64,000 bases of DNA from Tricholomella constricta (lineage: Eukaryota; Basidiomycota; Agaricomycetes; Agaricales; Lyophyllaceae): positions 558,001 to 622,000 of the forward strand of contig JAACJP010000006.1 of the NCBI GenBank assembly GCA_013368375.1, given 5' to 3'. Numbering within the stretch: position 1 is the stretch's first letter; every line of letters begins with the position of its first letter. A program made the translations under genes and the position numbers. Positions 24,548 through 33,808 of the stretch are shown here, piece by piece. Under the pieces are notes generated by a model. It saw nothing but the letters and a program-made list of their open reading frames with translations, ran no database searches and was not told the DNA's origin.

Positions 24548-25736
24548 CTGTGTATACGATAGAACATGGAGAGGAGATTAGATCCAGGATTGCGTTAAAC
24601 AGGAGGACACAACAGCGATTCTGCAATTTGATGCTGAAAATTATTTCTGCACACTTTCGGATTTAGCGGCTTACTTTACCCACGCGTTCAGATCACACCA
24701 CGTATAAAGTCCGTCCGAGCTCCCTCCGGGTCTGAACCGCCGGTACTTTGCTTTCTTTCGTGCTTAATTTGCGTCGGCTGCGATCGGAATGTGTGGTATA
24801 TAAAAATCATGTGTTGCAGGCTCGCATCCTCAGGTTCAGCTCGCTGTGCAGCACGCGACCACAAAACACGGGCCTGGGTGTCGGTCATGATGAACAACGT
24901 GTACCTGTACCACGCAACAAGCCTAGGCGGTGACGAGCCAGTCCCACGATCGACTGATCCTAGTCACATCCAGAGACGCATACTATGATATGTGGGGGAT
25001 ATCGTTCAAGAAGCGCCACAATCGACGCATGAACTATGCCAGCCGTATTCTCCAACCGAAGAGCTTACTATATCCATCGCATGTGAGAGCTACCCTGTGG
25101 AGCACGAGACGGCTTTTTTTATATCTTTGGCAGACGGCGTGTCGTGGAGCTCCTCACAACAAATTGATATCTGATACGTGACATTGTTGAGATGGAGAGA
25201 TTGCGCGGATCGATGTCCGGGAGAAGTCGCCGGATTCAGGTGGGTGCGTATTGAAGAATAAGGAACGGGGTGGGAGAGAACACAGGAGTTCAGGGTCCTG
25301 CTTTCAACACATGCCCGATTCTGCAAAAACGATAAGGTGATTGCAGATAAAAGATGTTCGAGAGAATAAGAGTATCATCACCAGCGTTGACAAGGTCGAG
25401 GTCAAGTCCGATTAACGTGCATGCTGAGGATGGAACTGCACCGACGCCACATCGCCTCGGCGATTCAAGTTACTGATCGTTATTTTGCATGTCCCAGCTT
25501 CGGGTGGACATTGTAACTATATATCCCTTTTGTGCGATCATGCCCATGTGGCGCAACCCGATTTGAAGAAATGTATAGTACATTACGAAACAAATATACA
25601 GGCTTGATAATCCATGGCCAATTTACGTCGATCGATTAGATGTACCAATAAAGAGATTTTAGTTCCAAAAAGCATGTATCGCTGAGGGGGTATCACGGCC
25701 TGCTCTCCGATACGACAAGGGGTCTGCGCGTGCCTC
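24548..25736. other. Intergenic, no gene seen
   Basis: 1.19 kb between the start of the acidic regulator and the end of the kinase gene. The frames are short, and none shows a recognisable domain or a good exon chain. The left part holds the regulator promoter. No terminal inverted repeats were found by eye. Confidence 0.4.
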
Positions 25737-28624
25737 CTAAACGGTCGTCGCCCCGCGGACAAGATATCTAAAGGGCGTGGCGCTGGGGTTCAGGCGGGAG
25801 GGGGTCTCTGGTGCAAGAGGAGTGACCATGGATCTAGGATCGTTTGACGCAGCAGGAGCGTCGCGAACCGCTGGTTCGAATGGTATGGCGCTGGGGTTAA
25901 GGCGCGAGGGGGTCTCTGGAGTAAGAGGCTCGGCCTTGATGCTAATATCCTCAGACACAATGGGAGTGTGCGACAATGGGGTACGGTCAATGACCGTAGC
26001 GCCGGACGAATTCGAATGTTGTAGAGGTCTGGACTCATTGTCGTTTACAATGAATGGATCAAGAATGGGGGCATTTGGCTCAAGTCCCGATGTAGGGGAA
26101 GTATTTCTAGTTTCAGGTGCCAAGTGAACTGGACTGAACCTCGACGGAGAAAGAAGCGGCGGTTGAAAGGCGGGTGCATCGATGTTGAGACGGTGTACTT
26201 TGACTTTACTACCTGGCCTTGGGAGAAAAATCGGAGCAGCGGCACGTAACCGGGAAGAGGTCACAGAGGGAAATGCTTCAGCTTGAATTTGGGTCGGTGT
26301 TTGGGGAGGGGTCAGCAGATCGACTGAAAAGCAATCGGTCTTGACTGGAAAAGGCTTTATATGCATCGACCAAGGGTCTTTCGTGAAGTACGTCTCATTT
26401 AGCCACGGCACCGCCGTGCTGCGACCATGCGTAGAGGGTGTAACCATTCCGTTAACGACATCCCTGCTGAGATCTGGGGTCATCAGGACTCGGCTTTCGA
26501 CCTCGCCATAGGGGTCGCTCGGAAGGGCGTCGTGGTCCTTGAGTATTGTATTCTCGGGTGGTGTGCACGAGATGCCTTCGGTTGAAGAGGCATTGAAGAT
26601 CTGGCTTTGATCGGTACAATGGTCGCCTTGTGATCTCTCAGCTTCCGTCCCGCCTTCCTTCTCAAAAAAAGGTTCAGACATATACGCATAGTAGAATTAT
26701 CACGATTTACCTTCGATGTGCCACACGAGGACATCAATTCCTCATCGATCCAGGCGAGGACATCGTCAAGAGATCCCTCATCCCGTCTATATCGCAATTC
26801 ATATTTCGAATCCGAGGTGGCCGGTGGACCAATCCCTGGCTGCATTCTCTTCAACTCATCTCTTATGCGAGACATCGTAGGTCTGTGCTGAGGTATAAAC
26901 TCCCAGGATAAGGACACAAGAGACCGCAAATCCTCAGTCAATCCCAGTGTGCCGGTGATAGGCAGTTCCGGCTTCTTGCGCCCCAGGACTGCAACGATCG
27001 CGGCGTTGGTGTTCATGGTATGAAACGGCACCTCTCCAGTATACAGCTGTTGTATTGCGGCATTGAATCCCAGGACCCTCTAATTTCGGCTCTTCAGGAC
27101 TTACCTCTAATACCGTGCATCCGAAAGCATAAACGTCCGCAGCAGCTGGGAATTCCTCTGAATCCTCTGGATGTAGTTCGGGATTGAGAACTTCAGGAGG
27201 CTGCCATCGAGAAGTCCCTTCGCCCGCGAAGGATTTACTCTCCAAACGCTGTGACCCGGCAATAGACGAGAGGCCAAAGTCACCGACACAGCAACGAAGG
27301 TCATCGGATACAAGGATATTGGCCTGAGACAGAGTTCGTAACAATGTTTTCCAGTGCAAAATGCACCGCTCTCACCGATTTGACGTCTCGATGGAAGATT
27401 GGAGGAGTGAGCCCGTGTAAGTAGCTCAGTCCATCCGCTATCTCAAACGCCTGTCAGCGACATGATTGAGTCTCATTTAGTGACTGGTAGCATAGACAAA
27501 TCATACCGCGGTCAACCGATCATGTTCGGGGTGTGCTGTTAGAAAGTCGGACAGATTTCCGTGCTTCATCCATGGCGAAACGAGAACAAAGCCGTAACGG
27601 AGGCTTCGGTTGGCGCCTAGGAACGGAAGAACATTTGGGTGATCCAATCGGCTCCAAAGCAGGACTTCGCGAAAGAAAGCCTGATCGGAAGGGGCGTATC
27701 AGCAAGGCTGAAAAAGATGAAAAACGCCTGCTTGAAGTACTTTGGATTTCTTCTCAAGGTCACCTTGTCGGCTATACTGCCTCAAGACCTTGAGACAAAC
27801 CACCTTGTCCTTGATTTTTCCTCTGACGATATCCTACCCACGGAGGCCATCAGTGCTCTGTCATGAGGATTGTATCGGGGACGCACTGCAAATCCACCGC
27901 TTGAATGGTAGTTATCCTCGCGCTCTAAATTAAGCAAGAAAAGCGACGGTGGCAAAGATGACGTCCGTTTGGCCAAGTGTATTTGACGTCGTGATACCAC
28001 CTGCTTGTAACTGTCATCGATATTTGGATCGTCGAGTTCCTTTAAAATTAAATTTGTCTGTCAGTCAATTATGAGTGCTAAAGAATCCAACTTACCCTTT
28101 GGAGGAGCTGCGAAACACAGCTCGCCCACTGAGGGTTTGTCGAGCAATATGATTCGATCCGTTGCCATTCATCGTTTTGGGGCAAAGAGACCCCAAGCTC
28201 GAGAGTCGTTGAAAATGGCTCCAATACTGCGACAGAACCAGACGTCGACAGAATCTCTCCGGATCGCGACGCGATCAAGACCACGAATTCCACTTCCTCG
28301 ACATCCGCGGGGCAATGCACCGTAAGGTCAAGTGGCAGTACTGTATTCAGGTCGCGAACCAGCTTAGGCTCCTTCTTTAAGAGCCTAGATATCTCTTGGA
28401 CATCTTGAGTGACGCTCGAGTGACTAGCGCTGCTGTATGTCGGCATTCAAATGGTGATAGCTCTGGGGTGCTTACGCATCACTTCTAATCCAGCCTCGAA
28501 TCAACTCTAAGACTCGTCGATAAACGTCCGAGTCACTTGACAGCTTCGCTTTGACTGCTTTGAGATAGTCGTTGTGGGCCGGTGTGTCGATAGGCCGTAT
28601 CTGCGAGGAGACCAGAATCATAAG
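25737..28624 (-). CDS. PAH-domain protein kinase (TKL type)
   Basis: The first certain exon starts at or before the ATG at 28624. It encodes IDTPAHNDYLKAVKAKLSSD, SDVYRRVLELIRGWIRSDA and, after a GTAAGC intron, VQEISRLLKKEPKLVRDLN with VLPLDLTVHC. This is a complete SIN3-type paired amphipathic helix. A kinase domain follows over several short exons: glycine loop GGFADIVRG, Lys in VVCLKVLR, HRD in IFHRDVKSANIL, DFG in CVGDFGLSS, activation end GTSRWQPPEV, DVYAFGCTVLEV, and HRPTMSRIRDEL. All catalytic residues are present. The C-terminal tail (about 310 residues) is Pro/Ser/Thr-rich with two TPETPSRLNPSA repeats. The kinase resembles the TKL-like kinases expanded in Agaricomycetes. PAH domains usually recruit the Sin3 complex, so a chromatin or transcription target is inferred. 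The true 5' exon may lie at 34189-34236. Confidence 0.82.
25747..25960. repeat. Direct repeat within kinase C-terminal tail
   Basis: Two copies of a roughly 50-bp segment, around 25774-25820 and 25888-25934 (114 bp apart, core GCGCTGGGGTT), encode the repeated peptide P-L-(T/A)-PETPSRLNPSA. It is a local coding duplication. Confidence 0.6.
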
Positions 28625-28775
28625 GGTTGCGCGCAGTGATAAAATCTCAATTGGTTTGCTATATATACGCACTTCGAAAGGTTATCAGTCCATGGCTTCT
28701 TAAACGTCGATGGCAGGATGTGAGGACTGTGTCAGGTAACGAGTGGTGACCGTAAAATTCTTGATTGAATTATGT

Positions 28776-28842
28776 CCAATGCGGCAGTTTGGGTCCTCAG
28801 GCTTTCGGACTTTGATAATCGTCGGGTTAAGAGATCGGATCA
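28776..28842 (-). repeat. Ngaro split direct repeat B2
   Basis: 67 nt identical by eye to B1 at 29260-29326 and forming the 3' end of the element. The left flank (AATTATGT) is host DNA. Confidence 0.85.
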
Positions 28843-28921
28843 TCGGCACCCGGCTGGCGAATAGCAATCAGAACGGCATAGTGCCAGTAATGCGAGTACG
28901 GAAAAGGGGCGCGGTGGGTGG

Positions 28922-29259
28922 GACGCGAAAAAGACTGGGCGCCTGGCGTGACAATGCTATGCGAAGCGGTCAAGAACGAACTTCGCTGCGGGAGAGAACC
29001 GTTCAGCTCACCTAGAGAAGGGGGGTCAAGGCGAAATTCCTGGGGAAGTTTCACTTGACCCGGCCCTTCTTCTAGGCGAGAGAAGTCTCGCATTCGTAGA
29101 CACCAGAAATCTAGCGTGAATGATGCGTCACTGCGCGCCAACCCAAAAGCGCGCGGCGCTTTGTTTGTGCTTGTTGCGCATCAATGTGTGATGCGCCGTG
29201 CCGCCAGGTCACCCAGTATGTCCGCATTGGACTAGCGTAAATAAAAATTTAAACAGCGA
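28922..29259 (-). repeat. Ngaro split direct repeat A2
   Basis: 338-nt copy of A1. The first 38 nt and last 270 nt align with A1; between them a 30-nt patch (28960-28989) differs. It is joined directly to B1 at 29259/29260. Confidence 0.85.
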
Positions 29260-29326
29260 CCAATGCGGCAGTTTGGGTCCTCAGGCTTTCGGACTTTGAT
29301 AATCGTCGGGTTAAGAGATCGGATCA
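29260..29326 (-). repeat. Ngaro split direct repeat B1
   Basis: 67 nt identical by eye to B2, placed between the recombinase gene and A2. Confidence 0.85.
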
Positions 29327-29538
29327 GCGGTCCAGCGGCTGTTTCGCCAGCCGGGTGCCGATCCAACCTATATGTATATTTTTTGTATCGAGGTAGTGCT
29401 AAAGACCTAAATATAAGATGAGGTACGATGTGAGGAGCGAGACGAAAAAATAGAGTGGCGGGGAGCGAAGTAAACACGGAGGAAAAAAGGAGAAAATACG
29501 ACGCATCTGGGGGTGGATGATGGAGCAAGAACACATAG

Positions 29539-30552
29539 CTAGTGATGGCCGGAATTGTAGAAAGGGTCGCGCGATGATCTGCCGTAAAGAAACGCTTGAA
29601 GTAGGACGGGGTGTTTTCTGATATAAATCTGGAACGTGGTTGAAGACCAACGTCCTATGGCTTGAATAATTGAAGGAGCGACGGCGCTGGCTGCGAGGGC
29701 GGTGGCGGCCCCTGCGCGCATTGACTGGCCTGCAACGTCGCGATCGAAGAACCTACGGAGGCGGGTAATAAAGAATTTTCGGGTGGGAATGGCGCCGTCG
29801 GCATTAAGCCAGAGGGGCGAACTGTATGGAAAGAGGCGATCACGGCTCGCGAGGTAGGAGCGGAAAATGGTGTATGGATCATGGTTGGCGATTTTACGCG
29901 TTATGATGATGATGTTGCCCTCGAAATTGATGTCGGCCTTGTGGGAGGGCAAAAAGAATTTGTAATGGTCAGGCGTAGTGACGACCGTGTTTCGTCGAAT
30001 GACTTTACGCGGGTTTCGAAGTGTGTAGTCGTCGGGGTCAACGAGTTCTCCGAGTCTCATTAAACCGAAGAAACCCGTAAATAATAGCGCGCAGAACAGT
30101 AGGTCGTCGTGCGAGTCTGAACGCGCCAAGTGTGAGGCTACCTGGTCAAGGTCTTCTATCGTTAAAGCTCTCTTCCGGTGGACGGGCGTTCCTCGTAGCC
30201 GTTTACAGCCCTTTAAAGAACGGAGCACGATGGAGGAATTGCGGAGTTCTCGTACGTTGGGGAAGTATGGCTCGAGGAGGTTGCAGATGCCGGACAGGTA
30301 CGAATTGACAGAGTTCGGTCGTATGTGATGTGACATGTATACCGCGTAGAAACTGAGTGTGTCGGCTGTGGGTTGAACGGGAAAGTCGTGGGCGCGAACG
30401 AATTCCAAGTAAGAGTTCAATGCTGAATTATAGTTGCGCTCTGTGGTGGTGTCTATGGCTTGGCCGAGTGCAATTGCTCGAGTCCGTATAAGGCGATCAC
30501 GAGTCCAGACCTCTCGGACGGGCTGTCTGGATCGTGTTGGAAAGGGGATCAT
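29539..30552 (-). CDS. Ngaro tyrosine recombinase (YR)
   Basis: 337 codons from the ATG at 30552. An N-terminal SAM-like core-binding part (TERNYNSALNSYLEFVRAHD, VNSYLSGICNLL) precedes the catalytic domain. Catalytic residues can be placed: first Arg at R166 in FFGLMRLGEL, a candidate Lys near 205 (LPSHKAD), second Arg at R279 in GQSMRAGAA (the usual His of HxxR is Gln276 here), Trp302 in GRWSS, and the Tyr nucleophile at Y310 in FQIYIRK. The enzyme would insert the circular cDNA by site-specific recombination. The start codon overlaps the Pol stop as ATGA, suggesting translation by reinitiation. The frame is complete. Confidence 0.9.
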   Translation of the reverse strand: MIPFPTRSRQPVREVWTRDRLIRTRAIALGQAIDTTTERNYNSALNSYLEFVRAHDFPVQPTADTLSFYAVYMSHHIRPNSVNSYLSGICNLLEPYFPNVRELRNSSIVLRSLKGCKRLRGTPVHRKRALTIEDLDQVASHLARSDSHDDLLFCALLFTGFFGLMRLGELVDPDDYTLRNPRKVIRRNTVVTTPDHYKFFLPSHKADINFEGNIIIITRKIANHDPYTIFRSYLASRDRLFPYSSPLWLNADGAIPTRKFFITRLRRFFDRDVAGQSMRAGAATALAASAVAPSIIQAIGRWSSTTFQIYIRKHPVLLQAFLYGRSSRDPFYNSGHH

Positions 30553-33500
30553 AATTTTAACGCCCCCAGTAAGCTATCGGGGGGTACAAAGTGTTTGATA
30601 TTGAGAAGGGGATCCCATCGCATCGCCAACCTAAATAACTTGCGCGACAGTGCGTCGGCTACACTGTTGTCACGTCCTGCTACGTGGATCACCCGCAATT
30701 GATGCATGGTGTCGATAAGGAAGTCGCACGCGACCCTCAAGAGGACGTTGTATTCGGGGAGGGCGTGTAATGAGGAAAAAATGTTGACGGTATTTTCACT
30801 GTCGGTGTAAATAACGATTTTGGCCGGGGAAGGGATTGTCGTAGACGCGGTGTGGTGAAGAGCATACACGACGCATAAGGCCTCATAAAAGAAGATAAGG
30901 TTAGGTGGAGCGTTGGGCGGAATTTCTCCATAAAAGCCAGAATGGTTTGCTGGGATGTAGAACCCAAATCCCTCCAGCGATGCGTCGCAATAGAAGGTTA
31001 TGTCCGCAGACGGGATGTCCCAGTCCACGGAGCGAACAAGTCTGACGCCTGAGGCTTGAAGTAAATGCGCTCTCGCCCATAACAGTTCTTCACGGACGAT
31101 GTTATTGACCCAGATTCCGGCGTTCGGAGCGTCCTTGCCGGCGATCTTTGCGTATAGCGCGCAGGTACAAGGCCTAAGGAGAGGGAACACATTGAAAGCC
31201 CAGTTCAGGTGGCCGCCTAAACCTTGCCATTCGCGGAGGGAAAATCTCGAACCCTTCTTGTTCTTCGTCGTCTCACAGAATCTCGAAATTTTGTCAATCA
31301 GGTCCTGTTTGCTTTCTGCGGGAAGCGTCAATGTCATGCGATTCGGATCCACCTCAATACCGATAATGACTAGCGGTGCGCCGGACATTTGCTTCTTCTC
31401 GCTATGCGGTATCCCTAGCTCGTCCAAGAGCATAAGGAATTTTGCTTGATTGGATGGTAGGGACTTCTTGTACGCCGGATAGAAGGTGTAATCCGAAGCG
31501 ATGTTTGGCCCAAAGGCGTCGTCCGAGTAGAGGAGGAGCAGGTGTATCAGTCGGATGTATTTGGCTATCCAGATTACTAGAGCCATGAAGGCAATCCAGA
31601 TCGCTTGCGCCCCTCTTCCTCCAAACGCATTGCAGAGGTCAAGTGACCGTTCACCATCAATAGTATTTACCTGCTTGATGGACCAATAAAAGGACATGGG
31701 CATGTGCCGGTAAGCCTCCGCCACGTCCGATTTAAACATGATGATCTCCGCCTCTGGTCCTATCGCCTTCCGAAGGAAAAGGAGCATGTTACCGAGTAGT
31801 GACATGTCGTCGAGCGGGTACCCGGAGATATCCTCCCGTTGAATCATGGAATTAAGAGAGAATCGTCCGGCTGACTGGTCAGTGATCATGCGAAAATCGT
31901 CCGAATGCGGTTTAGGGATAGCGTGAATGGGCATGCTGTACATGCCCGGAAGCAGGTCGGGACCGAACGGCTTTGAGAATCGGCCTTTGGAGAATTCCTT
32001 GTCCCTCTGGTCGCGCAGGAACTGCGCTTCTGCCGGGTCCGACGGTGAACCGAAAGTAGCATCGAAGATTTCCGGGTAGGTGTCCCAGTGGGTATCGGCC
32101 CAAGGCCAGAAACCCTCACGGAGACCACGGCATACGGACTCGACGAACGGCTGATTAGGATGGGTGGAGAGAAGGGATTCAAAAAGGTCGACATTGATAG
32201 GAGTAACGATTTTGAAAAGGTCGGGGTTTTCTTTAATGGTCTTCGCGGCAGCGGGGTTTTGAATCTCAGATAATGGAACGGAGGGAAGTGGGGTTGCGGT
32301 TTCAGTCCAGTCGGCAGCAGATTTTGAAAGCGAAGACGGATGTTCCCATAAGTTGTATCGGAGATACTTAGGTTTCCCGCTTCGTTCCGCTTCCCTCCTG
32401 GACGCACTTTCCAGCCCCGTGGTCTTTCGATCCACATTTCCGACATTGATGGATGAAGCGACATTTACCTGCGGTGCTGGTGCAGGTGCGATCGCTTGCG
32501 TTAAACCGGTTGCATAACTCCGATCGATTGCCTCCGCTTGATCCGCTCTTTGATCCGAAAGCGGAACCTTTTTTGCTTCCATCGCTGCCGACGAGCCGTC
32601 CCATGGGAGTGCCGATGGAAGTCCAGAGGTTGAGGAAGAGATGGGAGTCGGTGAGTAGGTTTTGTTGTCCCCCGCCGACGACGTTCCTTGAAGCGATGTC
32701 GTATAGGATGATGCGTCCGTGATAGGACGTCTGGATGGAGGCGAACATTCCCTCAATGTGCTTTCCCCAAGCGTTAAGTTCGGCGGTACGCTCTTCGAAG
32801 ATGTGCGTGTACGCCTCCACTGCAAATCGCCATGCAAGTGACCAGTCCTGCGAGGTAAGGACCTTCTTAGCGGGCTCGGGGCGCGTAAACCTGATTTCAG
32901 TGTCTCCCTCGCTTCCAGACTCCTCCTTAGGAGGGACGACGGACTGGATGGAGGAGAAGACGGCATGTAAGTTGACTGCCGTTCCTCTGATGATCGCGTC
33001 CCACTCCGGGAAACCTGGTGGTGCCGAGCAGCTGGTGAGGATGCGCCGCTTGACGTACTGGGGGTCCCAGGAGAATCTTTCCAGGATCCCTTGCGTGACT
33101 TTACATTGCGGTCGCTGGACCTGTTGCGCGACGGTTTCCTTTTTGAGCCACGGCAAGTCGTCGTCAGTGAGCTTCCGCTTCTTTCTCTCTCCTTCGACAT
33201 TCTCATCAGGAGTGATGGAGCGCTCGTGGAAGCGGGCGGTTGCGACTGTTCGGTCCAAGAAGTTGTCGAATTCTCTGTCTGCCTGAGATCCGGCTGGAGA
33301 GCGCCACGTCTCCGGTCTAATAGGGGGTCCATACTCGACGCTCGGGCTGTGGCCGTGCGCCCTATCTCCTCGCCTCTCCGCAGCCTCGATCTCCCTCTGA
33401 ATTCCGTCAAGGGAAGATAAGTACTCTTTGATGGCGAGCTCCCTCGCCAATTCGTCCTCTGTCTGGAAGCTGAGAATTTTGAATATGGAGAGTGTGGCAT

Positions 33501-33734
33501 CCCCTTTTTCAACCTTCCCCTCTCGAAACTCTTTGAGTACTGCCTCGACTTGTATGGAGAGATTGAAATGGAATTGTCTGCTGCCTGATGAGGACTCGAT
33601 AGTCGGGCCAGGAGCTCCGGCTCTGGAGTTTCCCCCCTCGGACCCGGTGGCGGTGTTTGAAGACGCGTGAGCAGGCTCCCCGGTGGAGACGCCGCCGGAA
33701 GTCCCTCTAGCTTGTTCTGTTCCCCCTGGGGCAT
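30549..33734 (-). CDS. Ngaro Pol: reverse transcriptase and RNase H
   Basis: The open frame is 1,061 codons from the ATG at 33734. RT motifs include MIHAIPKPHSDDFRMITDQS, KSDVAEAYRHMPM (first Asp), LCNAFGGRGA and the catalytic YSDDAF box (family usual (Y/F)xDD). RNase H follows with DASLEGFGFYI, a Glu in FFYEALCVVYAL, IYTDSENTV and AGRDNSVADALSR, so its acidic residues are present. The RT part proper begins near KPKYLRYNLWEHP, about residue 455. The first 455 codons run in the +1 frame over the entire Gag gene and give a Ser/Arg/Pro-rich peptide; whether they are translated from ATG 33734 or Pol is made by frameshift is open. The stop overlaps the YR start. Confidence 0.88.
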   Translation of the reverse strand: MPQGEQNKLEGLPAASPPGSLLTRLQTPPPGPRGETPEPELLARLSSPHQAADNSISISPYKSRQYSKSFERGRLKKGMPHSPYSKFSASRQRTNWRGSSPSKSTYLPLTEFRGRSRLRRGEEIGRTATARASSMDPLLDRRRGALQPDLRQTENSTTSWTEQSQPPASTSAPSLLMRMSKERERSGSSLTTTCRGSKRKPSRNRSSDRNVKSRKGSWKDSPGTPSTSSGASSPAARHHQVSRSGTRSSEERQSTYMPSSPPSSPSSLLRRSLEARETLKSGLRAPSPLRRSLPRRTGHLHGDLQWRRTRTSSKSVPPNLTLGESTLRECSPPSRRPITDASSYTTSLQGTSSAGDNKTYSPTPISSSTSGLPSALPWDGSSAAMEAKKVPLSDQRADQAEAIDRSYATGLTQAIAPAPAPQVNVASSINVGNVDRKTTGLESASRREAERSGKPKYLRYNLWEHPSSLSKSAADWTETATPLPSVPLSEIQNPAAAKTIKENPDLFKIVTPINVDLFESLLSTHPNQPFVESVCRGLREGFWPWADTHWDTYPEIFDATFGSPSDPAEAQFLRDQRDKEFSKGRFSKPFGPDLLPGMYSMPIHAIPKPHSDDFRMITDQSAGRFSLNSMIQREDISGYPLDDMSLLGNMLLFLRKAIGPEAEIIMFKSDVAEAYRHMPMSFYWSIKQVNTIDGERSLDLCNAFGGRGAQAIWIAFMALVIWIAKYIRLIHLLLLYSDDAFGPNIASDYTFYPAYKKSLPSNQAKFLMLLDELGIPHSEKKQMSGAPLVIIGIEVDPNRMTLTLPAESKQDLIDKISRFCETTKNKKGSRFSLREWQGLGGHLNWAFNVFPLLRPCTCALYAKIAGKDAPNAGIWVNNIVREELLWARAHLLQASGVRLVRSVDWDIPSADITFYCDASLEGFGFYIPANHSGFYGEIPPNAPPNLIFFYEALCVVYALHHTASTTIPSPAKIVIYTDSENTVNIFSSLHALPEYNVLLRVACDFLIDTMHQLRVIHVAGRDNSVADALSRKLFRLAMRWDPLLNIKHFVPPDSLLGALKL

Positions 33735-33744
33735 CGCTTGACAT
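32368..33744 (-). CDS. Ngaro Gag-like protein
   Basis: 458 codons from ATG 33744 (MSSDAPGGTEQARG; A at position -3). The N-terminal region is disordered, a central helical region contains FHFNLSIQVEAVLKEFREG, and a probable capsid-like helical part follows (SLAWRFAVEAYTHIF). The C-terminus has Cys/His fingers (CNRF...CTSTAGKCRFIHQC, CRKCGSKDHGAGKC) for nucleic-acid binding. The frame ends at 32368 and is overlapped throughout by the Pol frame. Confidence 0.8.
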   Translation of the reverse strand: MSSDAPGGTEQARGTSGGVSTGEPAHASSNTATGSEGGNSRAGAPGPTIESSSGSRQFHFNLSIQVEAVLKEFREGKVEKGDATLSIFKILSFQTEDELARELAIKEYLSSLDGIQREIEAAERRGDRAHGHSPSVEYGPPIRPETWRSPAGSQADREFDNFLDRTVATARFHERSITPDENVEGERKKRKLTDDDLPWLKKETVAQQVQRPQCKVTQGILERFSWDPQYVKRRILTSCSAPPGFPEWDAIIRGTAVNLHAVFSSIQSVVPPKEESGSEGDTEIRFTRPEPAKKVLTSQDWSLAWRFAVEAYTHIFEERTAELNAWGKHIEGMFASIQTSYHGRIILYDIASRNVVGGGQQNLLTDSHLFLNLWTSIGTPMGRLVGSDGSKKGSAFGSKSGSSGGNRSELCNRFNASDRTCTSTAGKCRFIHQCRKCGSKDHGAGKCVQEGSGTKRET

Positions 33745-33808
33745 GGTATAATGTCTCAAATATGAACCGAATGTTATTATTGAGCGAAGCGATGAGACGA
33801 AGGAATTA

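Noticed and set aside
24690..24790. tRNA-like B-box (GGTTCAGACCC, minus strand)
   Set aside because: Only the B-box-like word is present. I could not place an acceptor stem, A-box or anticodon loop around it.
25870..25890. GGTTCGAAT, a tRNA B-box look-alike
   Set aside because: It lies in the coding repeat of the kinase tail and has no cloverleaf around it.
28827..29141. Minus-strand frame shared by Ngaro A1 and A2 (SDASFTLDFWCLRMRDFSRL)
   Set aside because: It recurs because the repeats are copies. It has no domain and lies in the non-coding repeat.
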